A stretch of DNA of 16,556 nucleotides from Bacteroidales bacterium UBA4345 (GCA_002396385.1 DGTD01000125.1:1542-18097); one strand, 5' to 3'. Numbered from the stretch's first letter, positions 9,378-16,389 are shown. Translations and numbers: made by a program. The notes: a model not told the origin generated them from the letters alone.

Positions 9378-9913
9378 AATGATATGTAGTTATTTGTCAA
9401 CACTTCAAAAGACTGACGCAAAGCCCTATTAAAAGCCCCATTAATAATTATAGTTTCACTTCAAAATGTAACTCTGTCTTATCATCAGTCCTAAGCAGTG
9501 TAAATATACAAAAAAATAGAAATACCAGGTGAACGAATAAGCAAGAAAAGATAAACATTGATAACTAAATTCGCAAAACAGCCATATAAAGAGAAGAAAA
9601 GGAAACAAAACGGGTCGAAAATTTCTCCCTTGCGAAACCCGAAATAGCCAATCATTGTCTACACACAAAAAAAGGCCGGTTACACAATCGTTCAGTCGCA
9701 ACAACAGACACCCGTCAAATTACGTCAAAAATGAAGATGCTCTCACTTATAATGCGTATCTTTGCCTAAGTCACGTGTCGATATTTAGAACAACACCTAT
9801 TAAAGAAAAAATATGGCATATAGGGATTCAGCAAGGCGCCTGTTTTTCTTTGTTCTTAACCCACGGGAAAATGCTTGCGTAATATATTTAAAACCCTAAA
9901 CAACATACACGAT
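9378..9913. other. Gene-poor stretch between divergent genes
   Basis: This 536-nt AT-rich stretch lies between the start of the giant minus-strand gene and the zinc-ribbon gene. Upstream of the giant gene I see no exact TAnnTTTG on the minus strand, only near-matches with altered spacing (TACATTTTG, and TATTTTTTTG at 9509-9518). An exact TATCTTTG on the plus strand is at 9757-9764. A 9-bp A/T stem (AAAGAAAAA near 9800 with TTTTTCTTT near 9845) lies in the long putative leader of the zinc-ribbon gene. Short frames at 9456-9704 (minus) and 9655-9882 (plus) have no recognisable protein features and I leave them out. Confidence 0.5.
9757..9764 (+). promoter_or_regulatory. Candidate -7 element upstream of the zinc-ribbon gene
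   Basis: TATCTTTG matches TAnnTTTG exactly. No good TTTG -33 element is found 19-21 nt upstream, so this is a half-supported promoter. It would give a leader of about 140 nt to the ATG at 9914. Confidence 0.35.
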
Positions 9914-10102
9914 ATGAAATGTCCTTATTGCGGTAGTTTAGAGACAAAGAACTCAACGCCGTTCTTTTCAAAATGTTTTTACTTCGTCTTAAATAGTCTA
10001 CTGAACACTTGCTCAGCGGACCAAACGCCAGAACGTTCGAGCTATGCGTCCGACAAGGGGGATTGGCAATGCAGGAAATGCGGAGCGAAATGGAAAATCT
10101 AA
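9914..10102 (+). CDS. Small zinc-ribbon protein, function unknown
   Basis: This 62-residue protein starts MKCPYCGS and ends CRKCGAKWKI. The two CxxC pairs (C3/C6 near the start and C54/C57 near the end) would bind one zinc as a zinc ribbon. The middle holds a more hydrophobic FYFVLNSLLN stretch too short to call a membrane segment. The frame is open from an earlier ATG at 9875, but I chose 9914 because small zinc-ribbon proteins of this type begin directly with MKCPYCG and the extra 13 residues show no feature. I see no strong Shine-Dalgarno, which is common in this phylum. The gene converges with the ATPase gene at 10251. The family is unassigned; a nucleic-acid-binding or scaffold role would be a guess. 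Confidence 0.65.
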   Translation: MKCPYCGSLETKNSTPFFSKCFYFVLNSLLNTCSADQTPERSSYASDKGDWQCRKCGAKWKI

Positions 10103-10119
10103 AAAAGCATTCCATTTTT
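10088..10119 (+). terminator. Possible weak terminator hairpin over the zinc-ribbon stop codon
   Basis: AAATGGAA (10088-10095) and TTCCATTT (10110-10117) form an 8-bp stem with a 14-nt loop that contains the stop codon TAA, and a few more T residues follow. The stem is AT-rich and the T run is partly within it, so termination strength is doubtful. Confidence 0.3.
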
Positions 10120-10250
10120 ATTGCTATGCATAACTTTACTGGTATCTATTCAACACAATTTCTGTGATTTTTTGCGTTTGGCTTGAAATGAGTGCTGCTT
10201 AGTTTGATGTAACCGAGAGATGTGTTTTTTCATCCACGTTGACCGTTATA

Positions 10251-11843
10251 TCATCGTTTCTTCTCAACCCGCTCAATTTTGCAGGTGTGCTCCTTGGTCT
10301 TTTCGTCGTAGTTGATGCCCACGAAGAGCAGGTTGTCGTAGTATTGGTCTAATGCTTGGCTGTAGTTCCGCTTCTTTATCTGTTCGAGGGCACTTTCCGC
10401 ACTTTTGTTGTGCTTCAATTCTATCACCAGTGCCGGAATGTTCGGTAGGTAGGGTACCAGCACCAAATCGGCGTACCCCTTGCCTGTTGGCAGTTCCTTT
10501 ACCAGTGTGTAACGGGTGTTGGCGTAGAAATACGCTAAGCAGATGGCACTTTGGAAACAGTGCTCGTCGTTGTAGGTCAGCGGATTAGTTACCTCGGTGT
10601 GGGAAGCGTCGAGCGCACGCGCCACCGCCTCCTCGTTGCCGTTGATGGTGTCGTCCAGCAACCTCTTCGAGGCGTTAACCACCGCCATCACCGACTTGTA
10701 GTCGGGACTTAACCTTATCGACTTGATCCATTCCTGACGCACCTCCTCGTTGGGTATTTGGCAGGTCTTCTCCTTTCGGTTATAGTAGAGGTAGCCGAGG
10801 TGTATTAGGTAAGTGAAGACATCGTCTTTCGAGTGGAAGCTGTTCATTGTGTTTTGGAAGGTGCCGGCCTCCACTTCCACGCTTTCTCCGGCAATCATCC
10901 GGATGATGTCTTGGCGGATGCCCTCGAAGTCCATCAGTATATAGTCGCGCAAGGCCTCAAACGAACCTGTTGCCGACCAGTAGCTGTCGAATTCGCCCCG
11001 GGTGATGGCATTGACCACCGACAGCGGGTTGCACACTTTAACGGTTTCAGACATCTTGTATCCGTCGTACCAGCGCAGGCACTCGTCGTAGTCTGTGCCA
11101 TACTGTTCGCACAGCGCCTTCACCTCCTCTTCGGTGAAGCCAATCATACCGGCAAACTGTGCCGGGCTCAGCATGGTGTACTCCGAGAACTCGTTCAGTT
11201 TGCTCTGCACTTTGTCGCGTACAATCGGCATAATGCCGGTAATATAGGCAAGGGCAATGGCTGGACGGATAGTGGTTCCTTTGAATAGTCCGTTCAAGAA
11301 ACTGAGGTAGCTGTCGAACAAGGTTTTTGGAACGTTCTCGCGTACCAGTACATCGTATTCGTCGATGATGATGACGAACTTTTCGCCAATGGAGCTATAT
11401 ACTTTTAATATACAGTCTGCTATTGTATCGTCCTCTTCAAAACATATAGAAACAAACTGATTGGAAAATTCCTTGCGCAATTTGTTGTTGATTGTGCCTA
11501 TTAAGGATTTTTCTTGCCCTTTTATTAGCGAATTTTGGTACCACTCATTCAAATCCAGTTTAATGACGTTAAGCTTGTTCAGGTACTTGTCATAGTAGGG
11601 TGTCTGCCCAATTTTCATCTGGCTGAAAATGGAGCGGGTGTCGCATCCCTTCGAGTAGTAGGCCGAAATCATGTTGCCCACCATGCTCTTACCGAAACGA
11701 CGCGGACGAGACATGCAGATAAAGTCCCCCTTGGTACTGACCAGTTGGTTCAGTTCCCCAATGACTAACGACTTATCTATATATATTCTTGTGTTCCTAT
11801 CGTCACTAAACGCATCAGCGTTCGGATTCAAATACAAGCCCAT
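10251..11843 (-). CDS. AAA-ATPase-like / PD-(D/E)XK nuclease family protein
   Basis: This 530-residue protein belongs to the large Bacteroidales family with an N-terminal AAA-ATPase-like domain and a C-terminal PD-(D/E)XK nuclease-like domain. The start MGLYLNPNADAF with IYIDKS is typical. RPRRFGKS at 46-53 is the degenerate P-loop, FVIIIDEYD at 156-164 is Walker B, and WYDGYK near 258-263 is a family motif. Near the C-terminus GYAD (D459) and IELK (E475, K477) provide the PD-(D/E)XK residues. The frame is open a further 37 codons upstream to 11954. I reject that start because AAGGAGG lies 4 nt before the chosen ATG and a -7 promoter element lies inside the extension. The family is often linked to mobile or defence DNA, but its cellular job is not established; length is normal and all motifs are intact. 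Confidence 0.88.
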   Translation of the reverse strand: MGLYLNPNADAFSDDRNTRIYIDKSLVIGELNQLVSTKGDFICMSRPRRFGKSMVGNMISAYYSKGCDTRSIFSQMKIGQTPYYDKYLNKLNVIKLDLNEWYQNSLIKGQEKSLIGTINNKLRKEFSNQFVSICFEEDDTIADCILKVYSSIGEKFVIIIDEYDVLVRENVPKTLFDSYLSFLNGLFKGTTIRPAIALAYITGIMPIVRDKVQSKLNEFSEYTMLSPAQFAGMIGFTEEEVKALCEQYGTDYDECLRWYDGYKMSETVKVCNPLSVVNAITRGEFDSYWSATGSFEALRDYILMDFEGIRQDIIRMIAGESVEVEAGTFQNTMNSFHSKDDVFTYLIHLGYLYYNRKEKTCQIPNEEVRQEWIKSIRLSPDYKSVMAVVNASKRLLDDTINGNEEAVARALDASHTEVTNPLTYNDEHCFQSAICLAYFYANTRYTLVKELPTGKGYADLVLVPYLPNIPALVIELKHNKSAESALEQIKKRNYSQALDQYYDNLLFVGINYDEKTKEHTCKIERVEKKR

Positions 11844-11847
11844 GACG

Positions 11848-11854
11848 CCTCCTT
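11848..11854 (-). promoter_or_regulatory. Shine-Dalgarno that fixes the ATPase start
   Basis: On the minus strand AAGGAGG sits 4 nt before the ATG at 11841-11843. Strong Shine-Dalgarno sequences are uncommon in this phylum, so this is good support for the shorter protein. Confidence 0.75.
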
Positions 11855-11866
11855 TTCTTAATTCTA

Positions 11867-11897
11867 CAAAATTAGTAATTAAGCGGTAACATTGCAA
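11867..11897 (-). promoter_or_regulatory. Promoter of the ATPase/nuclease gene
   Basis: On the minus strand TTG (11895-11897) is followed by 20 nt and then TAATTTTG (11867-11874), an exact match to TAnnTTTG. The start site would be near 11860, about 17 nt before the ATG. The -33 triplet lies within GCAAC at 11894-11898, which is inverted as GTTGC at 11914-11918. The second arm is part of the perfect palindrome GTTGCGCAAC (11914-11923), a possible operator. Confidence 0.55.
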
Positions 11898-12070
11898 CCC
11901 GGTATTGGCGAACGTTGCGCAACACTTTCTACTCTTTAAGTGTCGAATGTGCACACGCTACACCAACTATTTGCTATGACTGCTATTTTTTATGAAGGGG
12001 GCTTCTATAAATTAAAGTTTTGATATTTAATAAATTATGCGTATATTATATAGTATAAAAGCAACAAAAT

Positions 12071-12744
12071 ATGCAGAAATATCGTCAAAACATCCCCAAG
12101 TCGTTGTTTGAAGAACAATACACCATAAACGAACCGTCAAAACCGTTGGAGATGTTGTCCCAATGTCTGGATTTCGAGATGTACAGGGAAAAACTGGAGT
12201 CGGTTTTGACCAAAGAGGACAGACGTTCGAATGCAGGTCGCCGTCCCATCGACCCAGTTTTGATGATAAAGGTCATGTTCATACAAAGAATTTACTGCCT
12301 AAGCAACGAACTGGCAGAGTACCAGATAAAGGACCGTACAAGTTTTCGCCAGTTCTTAGGCATAAGCAGTTATGAGGATGTTCCCGATGAAAAGACGATT
12401 TGGAAATATCGTGAACTGTTAGCTAAGAATGGCACGTTTGACGAGCTCTTCAACATATTCCTCTTACATCTGCAGGATTTGGGAATAAAAATGAACGAAG
12501 GCAAAATGATAGATGCCAGTTTTGTTGTTGCCCCCAGGCAACGCAACACAAAAGAAGAGAACAAAAAGATTCAACAGTAAGCAGCCGAGTGGAGCATGTG
12601 TTTGGCTTTATGGAGCAGTCAATGCGTGGCTTGATCTTTAGGTGTATTGGCATCGTCAGGGCAAAGGCAAACATCGCCTTTACAAACATGGTTTATAACA
12701 TATGCAGATACTCGCAGATTCTGAGATACACTCAGAATGGATAA
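12071..12744 (+). pseudogene. IS5-family transposase remnant with the catalytic core deleted
   Basis: The first 169 codons (12071-12580) encode the N-terminal part of an IS5-type DDE transposase. The InsH N-terminal-like domain reads NAGRRPIDPVLMIKVMFIQR, then VPDEKTIWKYR, and MIDASFVVAPRQRN supplies the first catalytic Asp (D148). The frame stops at 12580. In another frame, from 12580 to the TAA at 12742-12744, the C-terminal end of the same family is readable: SRVEHVFGFMEQSMRG then RCIGIVRAKANIAFTNM and YNICRYSQILRYTQNG. The glutamate in RVEH is the last catalytic residue. The roughly 150-200 residues normally between these parts, including the second Asp, are missing, so the junction near 12570-12580 is an internal deletion with a frame change. 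The product cannot transpose on its own. I could not find convincing terminal inverted repeats on either side. Confidence 0.85.
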
Positions 12745-12813
12745 CTGCGTAAATGTACCTCGTGGTTTATGTTGTACAAAAAAAAGGGTGGGGGTAATTT
12801 GGACTAATTACTT

Positions 12814-12821
12814 TACTTTTG
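12814..12821 (+). promoter_or_regulatory. Candidate -7 element for the first array gene
   Basis: TACTTTTG matches TAnnTTTG exactly. The -33 position holds a G-rich tract rather than TTTG. Transcription would start near 12828, three bases before a long stem, giving a leader of about 105 nt. This differs from the other array genes, which use TATATTTG and a leader of about 40 nt. Confidence 0.45.
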
Positions 12822-12830
12822 CATCATAGT

Positions 12831-12899
12831 AATTGTTTGGGCTGTAAAACGTGACCTCTACAGCCTAGACAATTCGATAAAGTGAATTTATAGAGGTCA
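12831..12899 (+). other. Structured leader RNA candidate (stem plus pseudoknot)
   Basis: AATTGTTTGGGCTGT (12831-12845) pairs along all 15 positions with ACAGCCTAGACAATT (12860-12874), using two G-U pairs, around a 14-nt loop. Bases 12852-12859 in that loop (TGACCTCT) are perfectly complementary to AGAGGTCA at 12892-12899. This gives an H-type pseudoknot with 6-nt and 17-nt connecting loops. If the stem does not form, 12852-12860 and 12891-12899 can instead make a simple 9-bp hairpin. The 3' end of the structure abuts the leader block shared by all array genes. It is seen only before copy 1. It matches no riboswitch class I recognise. It could regulate the first gene, be a small RNA, or be a leftover of a mobile element end. 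Confidence 0.45.
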
Positions 12900-12933
12900 G
12901 TGAAATAGCCGTCAATTTAAGTGCCTTAAGAAT

Positions 12934-13719
12934 ATGAAACAGATATTATTCGCATTGCTCCTCTGTGTTAGTAGTATATGTTCTGCTCAGAATACAGTTT
13001 CCAAAAGTCCCGATAAGCCCCAATACTTTTATGCATCTTTCTTACATTGTGATTCGTTTTATCTGGGGATTAGAGAATGGAGTGACAGTGTGGTAGACTG
13101 CGACGAACCTCTGTGCAACATTCTGAGATTCAAACGCATTAAAGACAACGAGATGTTGTTGATTGGCGACAAACAAAACTATCGTCTGATTGCAGACTAT
13201 CCCTTTAAACTTGAATGGAGGAAAATCAACAAAGGCAGTTCCCATGTCTTCGAGTTGTTGGGCCTGCGTGCCTATGTGCCAGACTACAACTCAGGCATGA
13301 CGATTAGTGTGAAAATTGAGGATTCAAACAAAAAAGCTATTTTCTATAGGGAGTACAGAACATTACGGGTTGTTGACTTATATGTTGAATACGTTGGGAA
13401 AGACCAAAAAACATATATTGACAACCTGAAGTGCGGATGGCCTAAAAATGACTTCGATCCCCAAAATGATATACGTTTCTTTTTGAAAGAAAGAGGTGGA
13501 GATACTATGTATCCCATTTTGAAAATGAGTTTTAAAAGATTTGACTGTTTTGACTGTCTCCTGCCAGATAACGAAGGGGGTTCCCTCAGCGAGAATTTGA
13601 GAAGACGTTTTGCCAGTCGTGACTTAGGAAAAATTCTCTTCAAGGTCGATTTTAAAGATGGAACTGGGGTCTCCAGAAAATATCAAACAATATATATAAA
13701 ACGAAAAAATGGGAAGTGA
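12934..13719 (+). CDS. Exported tandem-array protein, copy 1 (possible GldM C-terminal-like fold)
   Basis: This 261-residue protein begins with a signal peptide: K2, a hydrophobic stretch at 4-15, and a predicted cut CSA|QN at 18/19. Cys16 is not in a proper lipobox, so a lipoprotein is unlikely. The mature part has six cysteines (C39, C56, C61, C167, C205, C208), a DNEMLL block near 71-76, PFKLEWRK near 90-97, FYREYR at 137-142, DFDP at 173-176 and FLKERGGDTMYPI at 183-195. There is no T9SS sorting tail, so a periplasmic or simply secreted location is expected. The order FYLGI, then REYR-x-LR-VVDL, then DFDP, then a late FKDGT resembles the last two domains of GldM/PorM as I remember them; this needs a profile search. 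It differs from its sisters in a 3-residue insertion (GSSHV for GR) near 101-105 and in its promoter and leader. Confidence 0.85.
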   Translation: MKQILFALLLCVSSICSAQNTVSKSPDKPQYFYASFLHCDSFYLGIREWSDSVVDCDEPLCNILRFKRIKDNEMLLIGDKQNYRLIADYPFKLEWRKINKGSSHVFELLGLRAYVPDYNSGMTISVKIEDSNKKAIFYREYRTLRVVDLYVEYVGKDQKTYIDNLKCGWPKNDFDPQNDIRFFLKERGGDTMYPILKMSFKRFDCFDCLLPDNEGGSLSENLRRRFASRDLGKILFKVDFKDGTGVSRKYQTIYIKRKNGK

Positions 13720-13753
13720 AGGCATACCGTTGCTTTGAGTTCCAAGAATAAGC

Positions 13754-13761
13754 TATATTTG
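13754..13761 (+). promoter_or_regulatory. Promoter -7 element of array copy 2
   Basis: TATATTTG matches TAnnTTTG, with TTG at 13730-13732 placed 21 nt upstream. The ATG follows 44 nt after it. The leader contains the TTAAG-TGC-CTTAA palindrome close to the start codon. Confidence 0.7.
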
Positions 13762-13805
13762 TACATAGTTAGTGAAATAGCCGTCAATTTAAGTGCCTTA
13801 AGAAT

Positions 13806-14564
13806 ATGAAACAGATACTATTCGCAGTGCTCCTCTGTGTTTGCAGTCTATGCTCTGTACAGAAGACAACTTCCAAAAGTCCCGATAAGCCCCAATACTT
13901 TTATGCTAATTACTGGGCATGTGACACATTTTATCTGGGGATTAGAAAATGGAGTGACAATGTGGTAGACTGCGACGATCCACTGTGCAATATTTTGAGA
14001 TTCAAACGCATAAAAGACAACGAGATGTTGTTGATTGGCGACAAACAAAACTATCGCCTGACTGCAGACTATCCCTTTAAACTTGAATGGAGGAAAAGCA
14101 ACAAAGGCCGCTTCGAGTTGTTAGGCCTGCGTGCCTATGTGCCAGACTACAGCTCTGGCATGACGATTAGTGCGAAAATTGAGGATTCAAACAAAAAAAC
14201 TAATTTTTATAGGGAGTACAGATTGTTGCCGGGTATTGGCTTTTATGTTGCATACGTAGGGACTGACCAAAAGCCGTACATCGCCGACCTAACGTGCGGA
14301 TGGCCTAAAAATGACTTCGATCCCCAAAAGGATATACGTTTCTTTTTAAAAGAAAGAGGCGGAGATACAATGTATCCCATTGAGAAAATGAGTTTTGAAA
14401 GATTTGACCGTTGTGACGGTCTCCTGCCAGATAACAAAGGGGGTACCCTCCGCGAGGATTTGAAAAGCGTTTTTGTCAATAGAAATTTTACTACAATATA
14501 CATCATTGTCATTTATAAAGATGGCACAGAGAGAGTGAGAAGAGTGTATGAAATAATACGATAA
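13806..14564 (+). CDS. Exported tandem-array protein, copy 2
   Basis: This 252-residue paralog shares the DNEMLLIGDKQNYRL, ADYPFKLEWRK, FELLGLRAYVPDY, EDSNKK and FLKERGGDTMYPI blocks with copy 1. The tail diverges after about residue 190 and is shorter, ending YKDGTERVRRVYEIIR. Its signal peptide ends CSVQK, so the residue at -1 is valine where copies 1, 3, 4 and 5 have alanine. This is one base change (GTA for GCA) and would be expected to impair signal peptidase I cleavage. Copy 5 is nearly identical in its visible start but keeps the alanine. The gene has its own promoter, with no terminator visible between it and copy 1, so read-through is possible. Function is unknown; GldM C-terminal-like as for copy 1. 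Confidence 0.85.
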   Translation: MKQILFAVLLCVCSLCSVQKTTSKSPDKPQYFYANYWACDTFYLGIRKWSDNVVDCDDPLCNILRFKRIKDNEMLLIGDKQNYRLTADYPFKLEWRKSNKGRFELLGLRAYVPDYSSGMTISAKIEDSNKKTNFYREYRLLPGIGFYVAYVGTDQKPYIADLTCGWPKNDFDPQKDIRFFLKERGGDTMYPIEKMSFERFDRCDGLLPDNKGGTLREDLKSVFVNRNFTTIYIIVIYKDGTERVRRVYEIIR

Positions 14565-14600
14565 AATGGGATTCAGTTACTCTGAACTCTAAGAATGAGC

Positions 14601-14608
14601 TATATTTG
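14601..14608 (+). promoter_or_regulatory. Promoter -7 element of array copy 3
   Basis: TATATTTG, 44 nt before the ATG at 14653. The position of the -33 triplet at the same 21-nt spacing reads TTA, so this promoter may be weaker than those of copies 2 and 5. Confidence 0.65.
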
Positions 14609-14652
14609 TATATAGTTAGTGAAATAGCCGTCAATTTAAGTGCCTTAAGAAT

Positions 14653-15426
14653 ATGAAACAGATACTATTCGCAGTGCTCCTCTGTGTTAGCAGTATATGT
14701 TCTGCTCAGAACTCCACTTCCAAAAGTCCCGATAAGCCCCAATACTTTAATGCCCCTTCCTTAGATTGTGATTCGTTTTACCTGGAGATCGGAGGTAAGT
14801 GCACCAATGTGGTAGACTGTGACGAACCTCTGTACAACATTTTGAAATTTAAACGTGTTAAAGATAACGAGATGCTGTTGTTTGCCAACGAACAAATCTA
14901 TCGCTTGACTGCAGATTATCCCTTTATAGTTGAAAGTAGAAGAGTCAAAAAAGGCCGCTTCGAGTTGTTAGGCCTGCGCGTCAAAGTGCGAGACTATAGC
15001 CCTGGTATGACGCTTAGTGCGAAAGTTGAAGATTCGAACAAAAAAATTATTTTTTATAGGGAGTACAGATCGCTAAGGCCTGTTGACTTATATATTGCAT
15101 ATGTAGGGACCGACCAAAAGCCGCATATCGCCAATATGATGTGCAGATGGACTATACCAGACTTCGATCCCAAAAGGGAGGTGCGTTTCTTTTTGAAAGA
15201 AAGAGGCGGAGATACTATGTATCCCATTGAGAAAATCAGATTTCACATGTTTGACTGTTATGACTGTAACCTTCCAGCTAACTATGGGGATACCCTCAGC
15301 GAGTATTTGAGAGGATATCTTGCCCGTTGTAGTAGCTTGAGAAAAATTTTCGTCATAATCGAATTTAAAGATGGAACAGAGTCTTGTCAAATATCTCATT
15401 ATATGAAACGAGAAAGTGGAAAATGA
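14653..15426 (+). CDS. Exported tandem-array protein, copy 3
   Basis: This 257-residue copy is the most divergent of the complete copies through the middle: NEQIYRL for DKQNYRL, PFIVESRRVKKG for PFKLEWRKINKG, and CRWTIPDFDP for CGWPKNDFDP. It has the same signal peptide with CSA|QN, the REYRSLRPVDLYIAYVG block and FLKERGGDTMYPI. It has additional cysteines, for example in GGKCTN near residue 50 and in ARCSS near 230, and replaces CDEPLCN by CDEPLYN, so any disulfide pattern would differ. RPVDL in place of RVVDL makes it the copy nearest to the FRV-x-x-x-PDP pattern I remember from GldM. It is complete, with its own promoter. Confidence 0.85.
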   Translation: MKQILFAVLLCVSSICSAQNSTSKSPDKPQYFNAPSLDCDSFYLEIGGKCTNVVDCDEPLYNILKFKRVKDNEMLLFANEQIYRLTADYPFIVESRRVKKGRFELLGLRVKVRDYSPGMTLSAKVEDSNKKIIFYREYRSLRPVDLYIAYVGTDQKPHIANMMCRWTIPDFDPKREVRFFLKERGGDTMYPIEKIRFHMFDCYDCNLPANYGDTLSEYLRGYLARCSSLRKIFVIIEFKDGTESCQISHYMKRESGK

Positions 15427-15460
15427 TGGCATACAGATGCTCTTTGTTCCAAGAATAGAC

Positions 15461-15468
15461 TATATTTG
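15461..15468 (+). promoter_or_regulatory. Promoter -7 element of array copy 4
   Basis: TATATTTG, 47 nt before the ATG at 15516. At the -33 position the triplet is ATG rather than TTG. The leader reads CTTAAGTGCCTTAAG, which keeps the palindrome. Confidence 0.65.
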
Positions 15469-15515
15469 TACATAATAGTTAGTGAAATAGCCGTCAACTT
15501 AAGTGCCTTAAGAAT

Positions 15516-16286
15516 ATGAAACAGATATTATTCGCATTGCTCCTCTGTGTTAGTAGTATATGTTCTGCTCAGAATACAGTTTCCAAAAGTCCCGATAAGC
15601 CCCAATACTTTTATGCATCTTTCTTACATTGTGAATCGTTTTATCTGGAGTTCAGGAAATGGAGCCACAATGTGGTAGACTGCGACGAACCTCTGTGCAA
15701 CATTCTGAGATTCAAACGCATTAAAGACAACGAGATGTTGTTGATTGGCGATAAACAAAATTATCGCCTGACAGCAGACTATCCCTTTAAACTTGAATGG
15801 AGGAAAATCAATAACGGCCGCTTCGAGTTGTTAGGCTTGTGCATCAATGTGCCAGACTATAGTCCTGGTATGACGATTAGTGCGAAAGTTGAAGATTCAA
15901 ACAAAAAAACTATTTTTAATAGGGAGTACAGATTGTTGCCGGTTGTTGACTTATATGTTGAATACGTAGGGACAGACCAAAAGCCGCATATCGCCAACCT
16001 GTCGTGCGGATGGCCTAAAAATGACTTCGATCCTCAAAAGGAGATGCGTCTCTTTTTGAAAGAAAGAGGAGGAGAAATTCTGCCTCCCATTAAGAGTCTC
16101 AGCATGCGTACACCTTCATCCATGGAGTATAGTCTCCCGCCAGCAGTCAAAGGGGATACCCTCACCGAGAATTTGAGAAGATATCTTGCATATCGTAGAA
16201 AACGTAACGTTGGCGTACGCATTAATGTAGAATATGAAATTGGACAAAAGATAAGTAGTAAGACGTATTATATAAAAGAAGAATGA
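15516..16286 (+). CDS. Exported tandem-array protein, copy 4 (mosaic)
   Basis: This 256-residue protein starts identically to copy 1 for the first 39 residues, including the same TTATTCGCATTG codons. It then shares blocks with copies 2 and 3, such as NNGRFELLG and GTDQKPHIAN. After FLKERGG it departs from all the others: EILPPIKSLSMRTPSS replaces DTMYPI and the FDC(F/Y)DC region, so the C-terminal cysteine pair is lost. The end reads VGVRINVEYEIGQK then TYYIKEE without the FKDGT motif. This patchwork suggests gene conversion or selection for a different tail. The signal peptide and the mature first half are intact, and the gene has its own promoter. Confidence 0.85.
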   Translation: MKQILFALLLCVSSICSAQNTVSKSPDKPQYFYASFLHCESFYLEFRKWSHNVVDCDEPLCNILRFKRIKDNEMLLIGDKQNYRLTADYPFKLEWRKINNGRFELLGLCINVPDYSPGMTISAKVEDSNKKTIFNREYRLLPVVDLYVEYVGTDQKPHIANLSCGWPKNDFDPQKEMRLFLKERGGEILPPIKSLSMRTPSSMEYSLPPAVKGDTLTENLRRYLAYRRKRNVGVRINVEYEIGQKISSKTYYIKEE

Positions 16287-16333
16287 CGTATTGAAGTGAA
16301 GGCATACCGTTGCTTTGAGTTCCAAGAATAAAC

Positions 16334-16341
16334 TATATTTG
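16334..16341 (+). promoter_or_regulatory. Promoter -7 element of array copy 5
   Basis: TATATTTG with TTG at 16310-16312, 21 nt upstream, and the ATG 48 nt downstream. The spacer matches that of copy 2 almost base for base. Confidence 0.7.
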
Positions 16342-16389
16342 TACATAAATAGTCAGTGAAATAGCCGCCAGTTTAAGTGACTTAAGAAT

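Noticed and set aside
9456..9704. Minus-strand frame of 82 codons with many aromatic and hydrophobic residues
   Set aside because: It lies in AT-rich intergenic sequence, has no start signal or recognisable motif, and looks like a chance frame.
10151..10174. CACA...TGTG mini-hairpin followed by six T residues
   Set aside because: The stem is only 4 bp, too weak to call a terminator for either convergent gene.
11844..11954. 37-codon upstream extension of the ATPase/nuclease gene
   Set aside because: A Shine-Dalgarno lies just before the inner ATG, a promoter -7 element lies inside the extension, and the family normally starts at MGLYLNP or similar.
12934..12990. Possible lipoprotein signal at Cys16 of the array proteins
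   Set aside because: The residues before the cysteine (Ser-Ser-Ile) do not form a lipobox, and the Ser-Ala-Gln site just after fits signal peptidase I better.
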